A DNA stretch of 64,000 bases from Acanthaster planci (Eukaryota > Echinodermata > Asteroidea > Valvatida > Acanthasteridae). Positions 1-11,525 of this stretch are shown piece after piece. The DNA lies in the NCBI RefSeq assembly GCF_001949145.1, contig NW_019091508.1, positions 519,716 to 583,715 on the forward strand. Reading direction: 5' to 3'. The notes under the pieces were generated by a model that was given only the letters and a program-made list of their open reading frames with translations, searched no databases and had not been told where the DNA came from. Position numbers and translations under genes: made by a program. The stretch's first letter is position 1; each line of letters starts with the position of its first letter.

Positions 1-91
1 CCAAGAAGAAGGAGCCCAAGCCGACGCCACAGAAACCCGGTGGTATGTTTGACGAGGAGGAAGGGAACCTGTTTGCTGAGCAAGCCAAGAG
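1..91 (+). CDS. WASHC2: WASHC2 (FAM21) tail, internal exon a (5' part cut by window)
   Basis: The exon is open from base 3 (KKKEPKPTPQKPGGMFDEEE...) to a donor at 92 (AG|gtaatc), ending in phase 2. It encodes a Lys/Pro linker followed by an acidic module, MFDEEEGNLFAE. This is the LFa-type unit (L/M-F, acidic run, L-F) that in known FAM21 proteins repeats along the disordered tail and binds the VPS35 subunit of retromer on endosomes. The family assignment rests on the whole exon series and especially on the C-terminus at 30825-30976. The exon may begin upstream of the window, and the WASH-assembly head domain (about the first 220 residues in known members) is not present here. Confidence 0.85.
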
Positions 92-1235
92 GTAATCCAT
101 TGAACTCAGTCCCGATATTGGTGCAATCAGTTACTGCCAGTGTTGCAGTCTAGTCCAAGTCCATCCAAAGACTTGCTACGAGCCCTGTCATAAAAATCAG
201 TTATAAATATAAGGGTTGAACAGTAACAAACGAATACTTTTTCACTGTAAACTTCTTCAATATATTGTGACTTGGCTTTGATACTTAATGGCTTGTGATA
301 AACTAGCAGGGGCTTGTGATGAACAAGACAACAGTTAATGTTGCTGCTCCTTCTGTGACAGCCTCAGCCAACAGTTAGCATTGTATAGGCCTACCCAGGC
401 TGCTCAGTCCTCCGGTGATGATCCAGTTCTATCAGCACCTTCTGCTCTGATGTCTTTGTCAACAGAATTTGGGGTTGGGTGTCCATGGGCAATGCCAGGA
501 TTTTTCCGGGGAGGGGGGGAGGGGAGATTTTTGCCTGGTAGAAAATTTTCAGAGAGCCACTCATCACCTGTTAACTGATAAACCATTAACAGTGGGAGAG
601 GGTAAATTTTAAAGGTTTTTTTTAAGCATATTAGTGATTTCCATCCCCTTTCTTCTCTGTTTTTCATTTCTTTCTCCTTTTTTCCTCTTTTTTTTTACTT
701 TTCTTTTTTTCCCCAAAGGGAAGCACCTCCCCTGCCCCTTGCATATTCCATTGGGGTGTTCTCTTTTACAGTGACCGTACTTTGGCTCTCCTACCAGCTG
801 ACAAGCTGGAACTCCTTCTGCATCTTGTACAGTGGCCAGCAAGCTCTGTTCAGTAGCACTCTTGATAATTGGCCTTCCTTGTTCCTCTCTAGTGCCAACT
901 GTGTCAATGATGGATCTTAATGAAACTTGGTGTAAATGTAGAGACATCCACGTTTGAACATTTGCAAATTTCTAGCCCAATCAGACAAAGTCTTTCCTAA
1001 TTGTGGTCATGGGTGTTTTACACTAACACTCACAACTTAACAGTTTTCCATTTTGCAGTTAGCGAACAATGTAAAGGTTTCAAGGGAGCCTGTGTTGAAC
1101 ACTTGACATGTGGTACATTTGCAGTCAAAGTTCTGTTCAGGGGATATCCGAAAAAAATGTCTTGGGGCAGATTCTACCCCTCCTCTATGCTCTGTAATGG
1201 TTACATCCGTGGTATCATATTTTTGCCCCTTCCAG
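92..1235. other. WASHC2 intron; pyrimidine tract only
   Basis: No coding signal is seen. The interval 640-716 is an almost pure C/T tract on the + strand, far upstream of the acceptor at 1235. The region 1363-2025, the next intron, contains diffuse short repeats of a phrase like ttgaaccag-agccaaattt (1680-1860) but nothing assignable. Confidence 0.5.
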
Positions 1236-1362
1236 CAGCAAACCTGCCCCCACCAAGGAAAAGGACCCTTTGTTTGACGATTTGGACGGTGAGGACACAC
1301 TCTTTGCTGACAAGGAGACCGTTCAAGTCCCACCGGCTGCCAAGACAGCTGCTGAAGACAAG
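1236..1362 (+). CDS. WASHC2: WASHC2 tail, exon b (LFa module)
   Basis: The acceptor is a pyrimidine tract ending ccttccag at 1235. The first base completes a Ser codon with the AG left by the previous exon, so the phases match. The encoded peptide starts SKPAPTKEKDP and carries the LFa module LFDDLDGEDTLFAD, then a linker ending AEDK before the donor AAG|gtgatt (phase 0). Role by homology is a retromer-binding repeat in the FAM21 tail. The donor is non-optimal at +3 to +5 but frame continuity into the next exon supports it. Confidence 0.85.
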
Positions 1363-2025
1363 GTGATTTTGTGTTGGGAGCCATATCACCCCTTCCCTGT
1401 GTGTTCTTTAGAATTCACGTTGGTTGTAACTTAGGTTTGTCAGTCTCTGTGCCCTGGTTAGAATCCTTCCTTGGTCTTCGCTGAATGTAGGTTTACATTC
1501 CTACTTTGTGTCATCCCAAGAACAAAACAGCAGCATTTTCTCTTAACAACCATGCAATTAAAAACCATGCAGTGAAAAACAGGATATTCACACAATACTG
1601 AAACTGTCTCTGTTTTATGATGAAATTGTTACTTTATCATTGATATGTTGTAAAATTCAAAGAAACATCTAGGGTGGGATTTGAACCAGCAGCCAAATTT
1701 TGCCCAAACCAGTATTCATGCCTACAGCCAAACTTGCCAGAAGTGAGATGCAAAGCCTCTGCCATATTTGCAGCAAGTGGATTTCGAACCTGTTGCCAAA
1801 TTGCTCTGAAGTGGGATTCAAACTTGTGACCAAAATTGGGATTGGAACCTGTAACTTCAGAAGCCTTTTTCCTCCATGACAAAAAGAATGATTAAATTAG
1901 CCTTCCAAAAATCCTTGATTGACAGTAGCAAAAGAGAGGCATGGGGGAATTTGATTTGAAAACTGTGCAGAACTTTAAAAACTTTTGATGTCAGAATGTT
2001 GAATTTATTATTCAACCAACCACAG

Positions 2026-2123
2026 CCTGACATGAAGAAGAAGCCGTCCGGTGGTCTGTTCGATGACATTGAGGGCGATGACGGAGACGACCTTTTTGGA
2101 GCGACCTCCAAACCCAAGGAGAC
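2026..2123 (+). CDS. WASHC2: WASHC2 tail, exon c (LFa module)
   Basis: Acceptor ccacag at 2025, donor AC|gtaagc at 2124 (strong). Phase 0 in, phase 2 out. The peptide runs PDMKKKPSGG and then LFDDIEGDDGDDLFG, a clear LFa repeat with a nine-residue acidic centre. The KKKPxGG lead-in is shared with the next exon and resembles the lead-in of the first exon, which suggests that these exons arose by duplication. Confidence 0.9.
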
Positions 2124-2240
2124 GTAAGCCATTGTGGTCCCAATTTGGAAGCATTCCTGATACATTTGTGATAAGATCTTGAAATAAATCTCAAGGATAG
2201 ACTTTCAAAAATCAGTAGTTTTGTTCTAATAGACCAACTA

Positions 2241-2471
2241 CGCCTGCTAAACTCGCATGACCCATAGTAGGTATTAAATATCAACAAACACTGCATCTAC
2301 CAAAAGCAAAGTACTTCATAAGTATCATTTAAATAAAGCCGACAGTATAGGTACCGTACTCAGACTACTGATGTGCTGGGTACTCTACCATAACTTGGCT
2401 GTGAACAACACTCAAAACACATGTTGCTATGGGGTTGATACCCACTATAGGTTGCATGATTTTAGCGGGCG
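2241..2471 (+). mobile_element. MITE-like element, copy 1 (related to 52246-52463)
   Basis: The left end (cgcctgctaaactcgcatga) and the reverse complement of the right end (cgcccgctaaaatcatgcaa) form imperfect terminal inverted repeats of about 35 bases. The interior of about 210 bases recurs in opposite orientation at 52246-52463. There is no transposase. A degenerate version of a short peptide frame found intact in the other copy can be read through it. Confidence 0.7.
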
Positions 2472-3018
2472 CAGTGGGTCCATCTGCAGTAAACTGGCAA
2501 ACAGAGCTCTCAGTTTTGATGTACAAGTCAGTTAGGCATCCTGATGGAAATGGACAACATGTGGGTGGATAATGTTGAGGGTTTTCGTCCATCTGCATTG
2601 TGTCTAACTCGAGAGTGGCTCTGGTGAAGTCCAACTCATTTTTTTTTCACATGTTATAGAAATCAACACACTTGACAGAATTTTTTAAGTGTAAATATCA
2701 CTCTGAAAGTAAAGTTACATGTACATGTGTGTTCCTGTACTGTGTGCAGGAATGGCAGAGGGTGTTATGTGATCACTCACAAGCGCTGCAGTCGGGAACA
2801 CACCACCACTCACTCAGATTGATGTTCAGGCTTCTTATGTTACTCACATCCTCACAATTTTGTAGTGCTTCCTCATGGGCACGGCATCAAAACTGGCCAA
2901 CATCAAGAGACTAGTCATTCTACACCACTTCCTTGAAATGATGCAAGTTTAATACGTTGACCATGTTTTTATAAAGTATTACTCTGACACGGTATTATGA
3001 CTTCGACTCTTTTGACAG

Positions 3019-3118
3019 GACAAAGAAGAAGCCAGCCGGTGGAGTAGCACTGTTTGGAGACGCCGACATGTTCAGCACCTCGCCCAAGAAAGAAGAGACG
3101 GAAAACGCTCCCGTCAAG
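3019..3118 (+). CDS. WASHC2: WASHC2 tail, exon d (LFa module)
   Basis: Acceptor cttttgacag at 3018. One base completes a Thr codon from the previous exon. The peptide starts TKKKPAGGVALFGDADMFST and ends ENAPVK before the donor AAG|gtgagg at 3119 (phase 0). It is a shortened LFa unit, with only two acidic residues (D-A-D) between the hydrophobic pairs and M replacing L in the second pair. It may be a weaker ligand than its neighbours; that is inference. Confidence 0.88.
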
Positions 3119-3976
3119 GTGAGGTTTCTGTAGAAATCATTATTGTTTTGGAGACCATGAAAAACCTGTCTTGTAATAATGTACCCTATTAAAAGTTTAC
3201 AAGGAAGTACTGTCCTCCATCATAAAACCTCTTCAAAATATGGAATTCCAGACAGGATGCCCTCATAAAGAACTTTTTCCTTCCCCAGGGGTGCACTGTT
3301 TTGTGGGAGCGTATTATTTGCATCATATTCTGAAAACGAAAGGGCTCTTCTTGGATCACCATGCCTACGCACATGCTTCCATGGTACATCTACACTTACC
3401 TGTGCATACACAGCTTGTCATCCCATTGACTAGGGGTGGTATTTCCATTGGTGTGACCCACACGTTCAAGAGTAGTCTTTAATACACAGGCTAGCCTCAT
3501 CTCAAGGGCTGTGGCTTGCTACACATAGACAGAAATTCAGATTTTGAATTTTGCAGGCAAAGTAGAGAGGACTAAAGAGAAAACAGAAGTGCCACCAGAG
3601 GAAGCAGTGACTGTTAATGTTGGGTTTAGTGTCTTAGTCGCCTTGCATGCTCAACAGCAAATCCTGAACCAATTTCTTTTGGGGGGGGGTTGGAGGGAAG
3701 GGGAGGGGTGGAAACTTCTGTGTTTTTATGTAACCTGTTACGGTGTTTCTTAGGGTTAAAGCTACCTTGTGGTGCATTTTACACACTTTCGGAATGAAGG
3801 AAAAGGAAAAAGACTTTGAACATTCACAATGGGGCCGTGGTACACATTGTTCCCCTCCCCCGATCTACTCCTGTGCATGGACCAAAGTAAGCTGGTCATG
3901 GCGGGGGTGCCTTGCCTAGAGGCTAGTTCAAGTGTACAGTACACTCTCTGCACACTTTCTGCCTCAACTTTTCCAG
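3119..3976. other. WASHC2 intron, nothing recognised
   Basis: The stretch holds short spurious frames and G-rich runs (3680-3710). No exon, RNA or repeat could be supported. The remaining part of the preceding intron (2472-3018) is likewise featureless. Confidence 0.4.
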
Positions 3977-4084
3977 AAGCGGGATGCCACACCCAAGTCC
4001 AGAAACACACTGAGTCTGTTTGACGACGACGAACAGGACAATCAGCTCTTTGGTGATGGCTCCCCAGCCAAGAAGGACGAACCA
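3977..4084 (+). CDS. WASHC2: WASHC2 tail, exon e (LFa module)
   Basis: Acceptor caacttttccag at 3976, donor CCA|gtaagg at 4085; phase 0 on both sides, 36 codons. The peptide starts KRDATPKSRNTLS and continues LFDDDEQDNQLFGDG. The T-x-S-L-F-D lead-in is typical of FAM21 LFa repeats. From here to the tenth exon every exon is phase 0 on both sides, so each could in principle be skipped without breaking the frame. Confidence 0.9.
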
Positions 4085-4627
4085 GTAAGGTCACAGTATG
4101 AACGACCAAGATTTTTTTTAGTTGATGAGGCGGCTTTTTTTTAATTGCTGGGCAGATGGCAATGTGTTGTCTATTCATACCCGTCCTGGTGTTGTCATTT
4201 GAATCTTAACTCCAGTGCATTTGGTCACAATTCCAGTATGATATTCCAACTTGGTAAAATGAAACTTATACATGTACATGTAGCTGTGCATGGTCGCATG
4301 AAGAAAGTATGAAAGGTTTGCCCTAACACCATGGAATTTAATTTCCTTTTTGAATTGTGTCATTCTGAGAAGAACCAGTTGCTTCAGCTTGACATTTCAG
4401 TCAGTGTACTTTGTTTATCAGTCCCCTGATGATAATGGGAATGATATCTGTATAAGTCTCCTGATGACAGAGGGCTTACTGTTCAAAATGTTAATGAAAT
4501 AACTGGTTCTACGTAGAACTACACAAATAAAAACATGAGATTAACTTCCTTGGTGTTACTGCAGACCTTCCAGGACTAATGTAGCAGATTCGGCCGAACA
4601 TAAGGAACACAAACTCATCTTCAACGA

Positions 4628-4899
4628 GGACAATTTACAATACAATGTGTCATCAAAAGGTTGCAGCGCATTGTGAGAAATTCTTTCCAAATATTACAAA
4701 ACCTCAAAATAGACCTTCCCTTCAATATGACTTTGAATCCTGAAGATAGGAAAGCGCAAGATGCGACTTTGCTCTCATTTTGTTGAAACAGGTCACATAT
4801 GTGCAAGTTGCAGCAAGGGGGCCATGCTGTTGTCAACCCTAAACTTAAAAAATGGCCTCTCCATGGTTCTTGGTGATGCACTGTATTGTGAGTCTCCCC
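4628..4899. mobile_element. MITE, family A copy 1
   Basis: The left end reads gacaatttacaatacaatgt and the right end, reverse complemented, gagactcacaatacagtgca. These are imperfect terminal inverted repeats of about 30 bases bounding 270 bases without coding capacity. Similar ends occur at 23664-24026 and in part at 40160-40435. Confidence 0.6.
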
Positions 4900-4960
4900 T
4901 CTTTCATCAGTATACACGCTCGTGCAAATTGTTCATCCCAGGGTGAAAATTGTGAACTCC

Positions 4961-6894
4961 CAATGGCCTATGGAGCGCCAAAAGTGGATTTTTGGGATTT
5001 TGTACTTTAGCATTTTCAAGAAATGCAATTTTCCGATAGCAAAAATTTGGATTTTACCTTAACAACTCTTGTGGCGCATCAAAAGTGGACAACTAAAAAC
5101 TTCAAATTCCCATTAGCAAACCCCCATTTTTCTGCCCGTAGATTTTTTGAAGTTGCACCATCCCTTTTACTTTGACGACGACGGGGTGGTCCAAAAGTGG
5201 ACAAGTTGAAAACTGAAATGACCGCAGTGCTCCCTACGCTCAGAATGGAACGGTCTTGGAAGATGGACAGTCTACATTAACGGTAGAGGGTCAATGGTCT
5301 AGCGGATGGCGTCACAGCTCAGAAAAAAATGTGGACGATTCTCATTGAGAAGCTTGCAAATACGAAAGGGGCCGTCGAAAGCCTGACAGTCCTTTATGGT
5401 ATACCGCAAACTTACGACTTCCCAGCGCACCGTTTAATTAGAATGACGATGGCGGCTTGCCGTCGGGAATTTCCATATTAAATAAATGAGCGCATGGTGA
5501 TATGTCCCCTAAACGATGCTAGCTGTAATAAACCATTGTATCCATGTCTAGTAGTATAATTAAATTTGTTGTGGAATGCTAAAAAGTTGGAATTGAAAAA
5601 GTCATGTCAAGAGAAGAAGCTAAGTGCTACTTAATCAAGTGAACCAAGATTTTCAAAAAGGGGAAAATAGAGAAAGTAAAGTGGGAAACATTAAAATGCA
5701 ACTTGAACTTGCTGAATTAATTTTGACATCCCACAAATTCCAAAACATGTATTCAGCCAATAATTCCAATCACAAAAAGGATAGCCACAACGAAAATAAA
5801 TCTTTCAGCCAGTACAACAGTCGGTCAATGATATAACACCAAAGATTTAATTTAATATTTATTGTTCAAATCTTTGTTTGAGTTATCAAATACAAGTGGG
5901 CAGATATAGTGGAGGCCTGGGTCATTACTAATGACGAATGATTCAAAGTGTCAATGTGAAGAGATATTAACGCAATGAAAACACAAACTTGCAAGTGAAG
6001 GCCCAGAGCAGTCATCATATGCATGTACTGTAAAATACATGGATGGTGGTCTGTGGATTGTATAACAAATCTTATATCTGAAGATCAAAAAATTGGTTGT
6101 TCACTTTTGCCACTCCGAGTAACTTCCACCATAATCAGTCCATAATTTTTGTCAATCTTGGACATATTATTTTCAAAAACTTCCTTTAGAATAATACTCC
6201 CCTCTAAACTCCCATAAAATTCACATCCTTGGCGTAAAAAAGGCCCTATATTTTCCACAAAATCGGCTATATAGAGATGAAAATGTAAGTTGCATGTAAA
6301 AGGCCAATCACAGCAAGAGAATGTCCAAATGACACCTGATGCCCGTCAATGGACGGCGGGTCAATACAATGGGCTGGCTGCGCAAGTTTGCTGTACTACA
6401 TGTACAAAGGACTGTCACTCTGGCAGCCGCTTCCCAACTGTTGTCCACATTATGAAACTTTTTCTGGGTCTGGTGATGCCAATCTCAAGTTCCTAAGACC
6501 GTTCCATTTCAACGTAGGGAGAAAAGTGTCCTTTCAAGTTCTTCTTGTCCCCTTATGGACCACCCCGCCCTCGTCTATGTAAAATCCAAATTTCTGCTAG
6601 CAAAAAATTGTGTTTTTTGAAAAGGAATGGTACAACTTCAAAAAACCCAAAAATCTACTAGCAGAAAATGAGAAAATGGGGTTGTCCACTTTTGGAGCAT
6701 GACAGTAGGAATTTGAAGTTTTCAGTTGTCCACTTTTGACGTTCCACGAGAGTTGTTAAAAGTAAAATCCAAATTTCTGCCAGCGGAAAATTGCATTTTT
6801 TTAAAATGCTATACGCAAACTCCAAAATCCCAAAAATCTACCAGCAGAAAATTAGAAAATGGTGTTATCCACTTTTGACGCTCCACAATGGCCT
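4961..6894. mobile_element. 1.9-kb non-autonomous element with very long inverted repeats
   Basis: About 310-420 bases at each end are imperfect reverse complements: left arm roughly 4961-5275, right arm roughly 6470-6894. The arms share many blocks, for example caaaagtggacaact, tggattttac and ggggtggtcca in the left arm and their complements in the right. The arms contain a repeated submotif caaaagtgga. The 1.2-kb interior has no transposase frame. It is consistent with a foldback-type or deleted DNA transposon. The right end stops about 53 bases before WASHC2 exon f. Confidence 0.75.
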
Positions 6895-6947
6895 CGTAAG
6901 GCAAACTGGCATATCCGTCCATTTTCCCATTTTCTTGCTTTCTCAAG

Positions 6948-7070
6948 GTCATGAGGCACCGAACCAAGAGCAAGAGCGTGTTCGACGATGAGGACGTTCT
7001 CTTCAACATCAAGGAAGAAGCGCCCCCTGTTGACCTGTTTGGGTCAACCAGCCCTGTTTCGGCTACCAAG
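6948..7070 (+). CDS. WASHC2: WASHC2 tail, exon f (two L-F motifs)
   Basis: Acceptor gctttctcaag at 6947, donor AAG|gtaagc at 7071 (strong); phase 0/0, 41 codons. The peptide starts VMRHRTKSKS, then VFDDEDVLFNIKEEAPPVDL and a second L-F step (DLFGS). The exon starts about 53 bases downstream of the end of a long inverted-repeat element (4961-6894), so its branch point and pyrimidine tract lie between the element and the exon. Confidence 0.88.
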
Positions 7071-8116
7071 GTAAGCCAGAAACTTGATTTCAAACGACGT
7101 CTTCTTTCTAGAAACCTTAAAAAAAACCAACTTTTTTCTTTGCCTTCATTCTTCTGTTTTTGTCCATTTCTACAATTTGAACCACTTATACAAGTTTTTT
7201 TTTTAGTCAACACAAATTCTTGAGCTTTTTCCCCTTCCATTGGCCGACATGCAAATTTTTACTCAAACATTTCTTGTTCAAAATGCAAGTGTGACTGGTG
7301 ATAGATGAAGGTTTGCTGTTTTTTGCATGGAAAGAGAGAAGAGTAGATTTCCCATGAACCAAGGACTTGGGGGGGAGGATTCACTGACAACTAGACATAC
7401 TGGTATAAGTCAGTGATAAGGCAGTGCAGTGGGCGATGGAAAAAGGTGAAACTTGTATTTAACTCACTTTTGCAAAGCTGACTGAAATTCCTGCTGTTTA
7501 ATATACTCAATTAATGACGTAGACAGAAGCATGGTTGTTCTGAGGGAGCTGGCTTCACCACTGAGTAATATAGCCCTAAACAGTCCCAAATCCTCTGATT
7601 TCAATATGATGTTATATACACCCTAGGGGGTTAGGGTTAATTGATGTTGTCAATTATATTGATATTTTCCTTGTTTGTAGAAATACGTCAGTGGCAGTGA
7701 TGTATAGTTGATGTATAGTCACTAGGATGCCATAAATTGGCCAGAAAAAAGTACAGTAATTTCTCAACTCTTGGAGCCAAAATCTTCAAAACTTTGACCA
7801 CCACTGCATCATCACAAGGAATCCATTTTCTCCTTGTCCGTTAACATACCAACTATACAGTTACTATAGAATTAACCCTTACTTCTTTAGTTTTCATTTT
7901 AGAATTTTAACGGATGGAGTATGGTCAGAGTTTAGATTTGTATCACCTGAACTTGTTACGATATGAATAACATGCACATTAAAGCAAACATACCATAGCT
8001 TCATAATTCAGAAACATGTTTTTGAGAGCTACTAGTATACTATTTAAGAGCTGTCCGTGGTTCGTCATGGTTATGAATAGGGATATTAAACTTCTCTTGT
8101 GCCCACTAAACATCAG
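7071..8116. other. WASHC2 intron with a dispersed 70-bp repeat
   Basis: The segment 7571-7640 closely matches 56871-56940 in the same orientation (agtcccaaatcctc, gatttcaata and gggggttag in the same order). Nothing else was recognised in this intron. Confidence 0.5.
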
Positions 8117-8533
8117 CCTGATTCAAACGTTGATAAGCCGCGATCAGCCTCTTCCGCCGGCAAGAACCTCTTCAGTGACGAGGAGGAAGATGACCTTTTT
8201 GATGCTGCTGCAAAAGCCACACCCAAATCTGCCACTAAGGCCCCACCCGCCAAGAAGGCGGAGCCCTCTACCAAGCCCAGGGCCAGTTCCCAGGTGGACC
8301 TATTTGGGGACGATGACGACGACAGCGATTTATTTGGGGGAGGCGGCAAGGCTAAGGCCATGCCCGAGGTCAAGAGCAAGCCGGCCATGCCCCAGGTCAA
8401 GAGCAAGCCGGCCACGCCCCAAGTCAAGAGCAAGCCAGCCACACCCGAGGTCAAGGCAAAGCCATCCAAGAAGAAAGTGGGAGAGGATTCTAGCAACAGT
8501 CCCACCCACAGCGACCCCTTGTTTGGGGATCAA
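8117..8533 (+). CDS. WASHC2: WASHC2 tail, exon g (three L-F motifs and a KSKPA minisatellite)
   Basis: Acceptor actaaacatcag at 8116, donor CAA|gtaagt at 8534 (consensus-perfect); phase 0/0, 139 codons. It encodes two full LFa repeats, LFSDEEEDDLFD and LFGDDDDDSDLFG, and a terminal DPLFGD. Between the last two lies a 27-bp (nine-residue) tandem repeat, 8365-8460, of consensus VKSKPATPQ. This gives a basic, proline-containing spacer. The repeated exon structure and the acid/base alternation fit the disordered FAM21 tail. The copy number of the minisatellite could vary between individuals. Confidence 0.92.
8365..8460 (+). repeat. 27-bp coding minisatellite in WASHC2 exon g
   Basis: Four units (the last shortened and diverged) of a 27-base repeat encode V-K-S-K-P-A-[MT]-P-[EQ]. 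The period is a multiple of three and the copies are nearly identical at the DNA level, which suggests recent expansion by slippage or unequal exchange while the frame was kept. Confidence 0.9.
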
Positions 8534-9863
8534 GTAAGTTGCACCTTTTGAGGGTGAGAAATTTTCCAGATGCATGGCTTGAGGGTAGTGGTTGCTTTCA
8601 TATTACGTCTGCAGTTGCCTAAATGTGCATGTATTATTCTGTTTTCCCTCTCCACATGTCTGTCAGTTGTTGGAATTATCTCTCAGTACATTTTTGTTTG
8701 ATACATGTACATGTAGGACTTGGACTTTAAACATATAGTTCCTCTTTGAGGAGAGGTTTGACTTGTTTTTAAATTGGAATGGAAAATAAAATAAAATATA
8801 TATAAATATAATATATAAAATAAATAAGATATACGAAAAGTCATTGATTGCGAAGAAACTGAGTGCACAAGTTATCATAGTTGCGCTGTAAGAGGACAAA
8901 GCTACTTGGTGTAATATGGGATGAAATCTGAAGAGAACGTAACGTCATCCAGTGCATAGAGAATGCAAGGAAGCTACATGCATGAGTGGAGTATCAAAAA
9001 CACAATATTGTCGACAAGGTGTCCACCGTCACAGGAGAAAAGCAATGTTTGTCAATAGCATGATTTCTGAAAGGAATGCAAGGCTTTGCTGATAAGGCAA
9101 GTGTTGTTAGACTGGCCCAGAGAGAGTATTTATTGGTAAGAAAACACACTGACACACTGTATGCTTACACATTGAACTCATTACAGCTCAACTTCTGTCT
9201 CAGTCCATTCTTTCTGTGTTGGAATCTTCTAAAAATATGGTAATCCCACAGTAAAGCATGCAAGTCCGTGGTGTCTACATTCACGTTTTTGGTATTACAC
9301 GCATGGCACTGGATATGTTTCACTTTGATTAACCAGCTGCAGTGCGCATAATGGAGTTACTGAAAGTTGAGCGCATAAGTTTTTTTTTCTATCCTTTGTC
9401 ATGTCAGGTTTACAGTGTTGTCAGTGTGTTTTTGAGTTGCAGTGTTTGTTTTTTTAGCTGGTTGGTGTTTTATTAACTGAACTCAATTAGAAACCAAAAT
9501 ATCACTGCCAAAAAATGTGGAACCTCCTAAATTTACATATTAGAATTAACTTAAAGGGCTATGCGTTTACAAATTATTGCTGTTTTGTTCACTAGCAAGA
9601 GTGAAAAGTGACCCTTTAAGAAAAAAGCCTGTCATAAAGTAATCAAAGCTTCAGTTTGAAGTCCAACCCAAAATCTAGCATAAGTCTAGCACATCATGTA
9701 CCAGTACACACATCTGTGTGAGGTCATTATCCCCGAGTAGCCCATGAAATGAAGTAGCCAATAGCAATTGTTTGCTGTAGCAGAACCAAGACATTGGGCC
9801 TCAGTTTTTAAGATGCACAGTTTGTTAGCAGTGGTGATGACCAAATTCCTTGATCTGTTGCAG
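8534..9863. other. WASHC2 intron with AT-rich low-complexity tract
   Basis: 8776-8832 is an A/T-only-like run built of ataaa and atata units. The remainder shows no coding or repeat signal that I can support. Confidence 0.5.
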
Positions 9864-10016
9864 TCGCCTCCCCCTACCACGGCTGCCCAGCCCAAGAAGC
9901 CGGCCGGCGCTGTGTCCATGTTTGGGGGTGTCGACCCCTTGGCCGTCACCAGGCAAATCTCTCAGGAGTTCGCCAGGGAGGAGCAGGAGGCGAAAGAGCC
10001 CAAGGCCGAGGACAAG
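9864..10016 (+). CDS. WASHC2: WASHC2 tail, exon h
   Basis: Acceptor ttgatctgttgcag at 9863, donor AAG|gtaggc at 10017; phase 0/0, 51 codons. It begins SPPPTTAAQPKKPAGAVSM, then FGGVDPLAVTRQISQEFARE, and ends in a Glu/Lys-rich stretch. It has only a half LFa motif (MFGG). The strongly GC-rich codon use contrasts with the AT-rich intron on either side and supports a real exon. Confidence 0.85.
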
Positions 10017-11525
10017 GTAGGCGTTGGAGAGTCAGACGACCAAGACTCAGGAGAAATTAGCATCTGGCTATAAACTGGACATTTCCTACTATACTCTGAC
10101 TCCAGCATCAAGATTAGCTTGAAATTATTTCGGCAGGTGACCTATCTGGAATTTCAAAGCTTCGGATCCTTCCGGAGTCGGGTCTCTCTGAGGACTTGAA
10201 CCACTGACACTGAACTTTGATGTGAATAGATTTTCTGAGGTCTGACAGTATTTCCTTCATAACAATACAAGGTTACCAGCCAAAGGTTCTGTGATGTGTG
10301 TCAAATATGGGCTGGTTTTAACATTGATTTTTTACTGAGAATCCATTTCCTTATGCACAGGTCAATGAAATTTTCCCCCTTGGGCCACCCCCCCCAAAAA
10401 AAACACAGTTTTGCTTCCTGCTTCCTCACCTAACCTATTTTGATGTCACAACCCTAAAATTTCTGTTTAGGGAAGACATTTTGGGCCACTGTGAAATTTA
10501 AAATGAAGAAAAAAATCTGTCCATTGTAGTTTAAACAATAAGCAATGCATGTAGCCGTTGTTTGGCATACACAACAGTTGATCCACTGTGAACACAGGGC
10601 GAGGGTTGCCCTCGTTTTCTCTGTTTTCTCCAAATGATGCAATATACGTGTACATTTAGAATTTGCATCTTGGCACGAACAGGAAAAAAGCCCTTTTAAG
10701 CTTGTTATAGTTGAGCTCTGAAGACAAATGACACTGCGTTCAATTTGGATGCTTCCATATTATTTGATCAGATAAAAATCAGAGAAGACATGTTTTCCTT
10801 AGTAGTGCTCTTTAACACTTAGCTGCACACTGATTCAGTATTAAAACAACAATAGAAAAATTTGTTGACCTACCCACCCTGTCTTCAGATACGATGTAAT
10901 AGGAAGCAGAACTATTTTTTATCTTACCTTCTCAACCCCTCGTATTTGTTGATGTAAGGAACTTTAGTCCAAAAGAGCTTGCAACTTGTTGGCCAATCAC
11001 AGTTTATGAACTCTCTTAACCCTTTCCAAAGGCGCATTGGGTTGGCAGACTTCAGGCATTGTGATTGATCAACACATTGCAAACTTTTGGAGGTGCACTA
11101 TTGTGAATTGCCCGTATTCCTTGAAGCAAAATGGAGTACTTGACAAGACTGATTACAGGGACTGGTTTATTCTGTTTCCATTAAGCTTGCATTGATTTTT
11201 TTTTAGGGGGGAGGAGAAATCATTAAGTAGAAATTGGTGCACTTTAGCTGTGGTAACCTAGATGCACGACTGTAGCACCTGAGTAGTGACAAGAATTAAG
11301 GTACATGTTTGTCATGTTAGTGTTACTCTTTGTAACACTGTATCGAGTAGACCCTGCACATGGTTGTGCTCGTAATAAGGCAGGGTAACAGACTTAAAAG
11401 CAATGATTTCTCAGCAACTCGTATTCATGTGTCCATTCACATATCAGAGTGGAAGATTACGAACATGTAAATGCATGCCTTTATGTGTATTATTACCTTC
11501 CATGACCTCGCCCCCCAAAAAACAG
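10017..11525. other. WASHC2 intron, nothing recognised
   Basis: The intron is AT-rich with a short C/A homopolymer patch at 10377-10404. No exon, RNA gene or element was supported. Confidence 0.4.

Noticed and set aside
7130-7240. Extension of exon f past 7070 into Phe-rich sequence
   Set aside because: The strong donor gtaagc at 7071 and the in-phase next exon make the read-through an intron.
8113-8575. Minus-strand frames opposite exon g
   Set aside because: They mirror the acidic and KSKPA repeats of WASHC2 and have no independent splice or start support.
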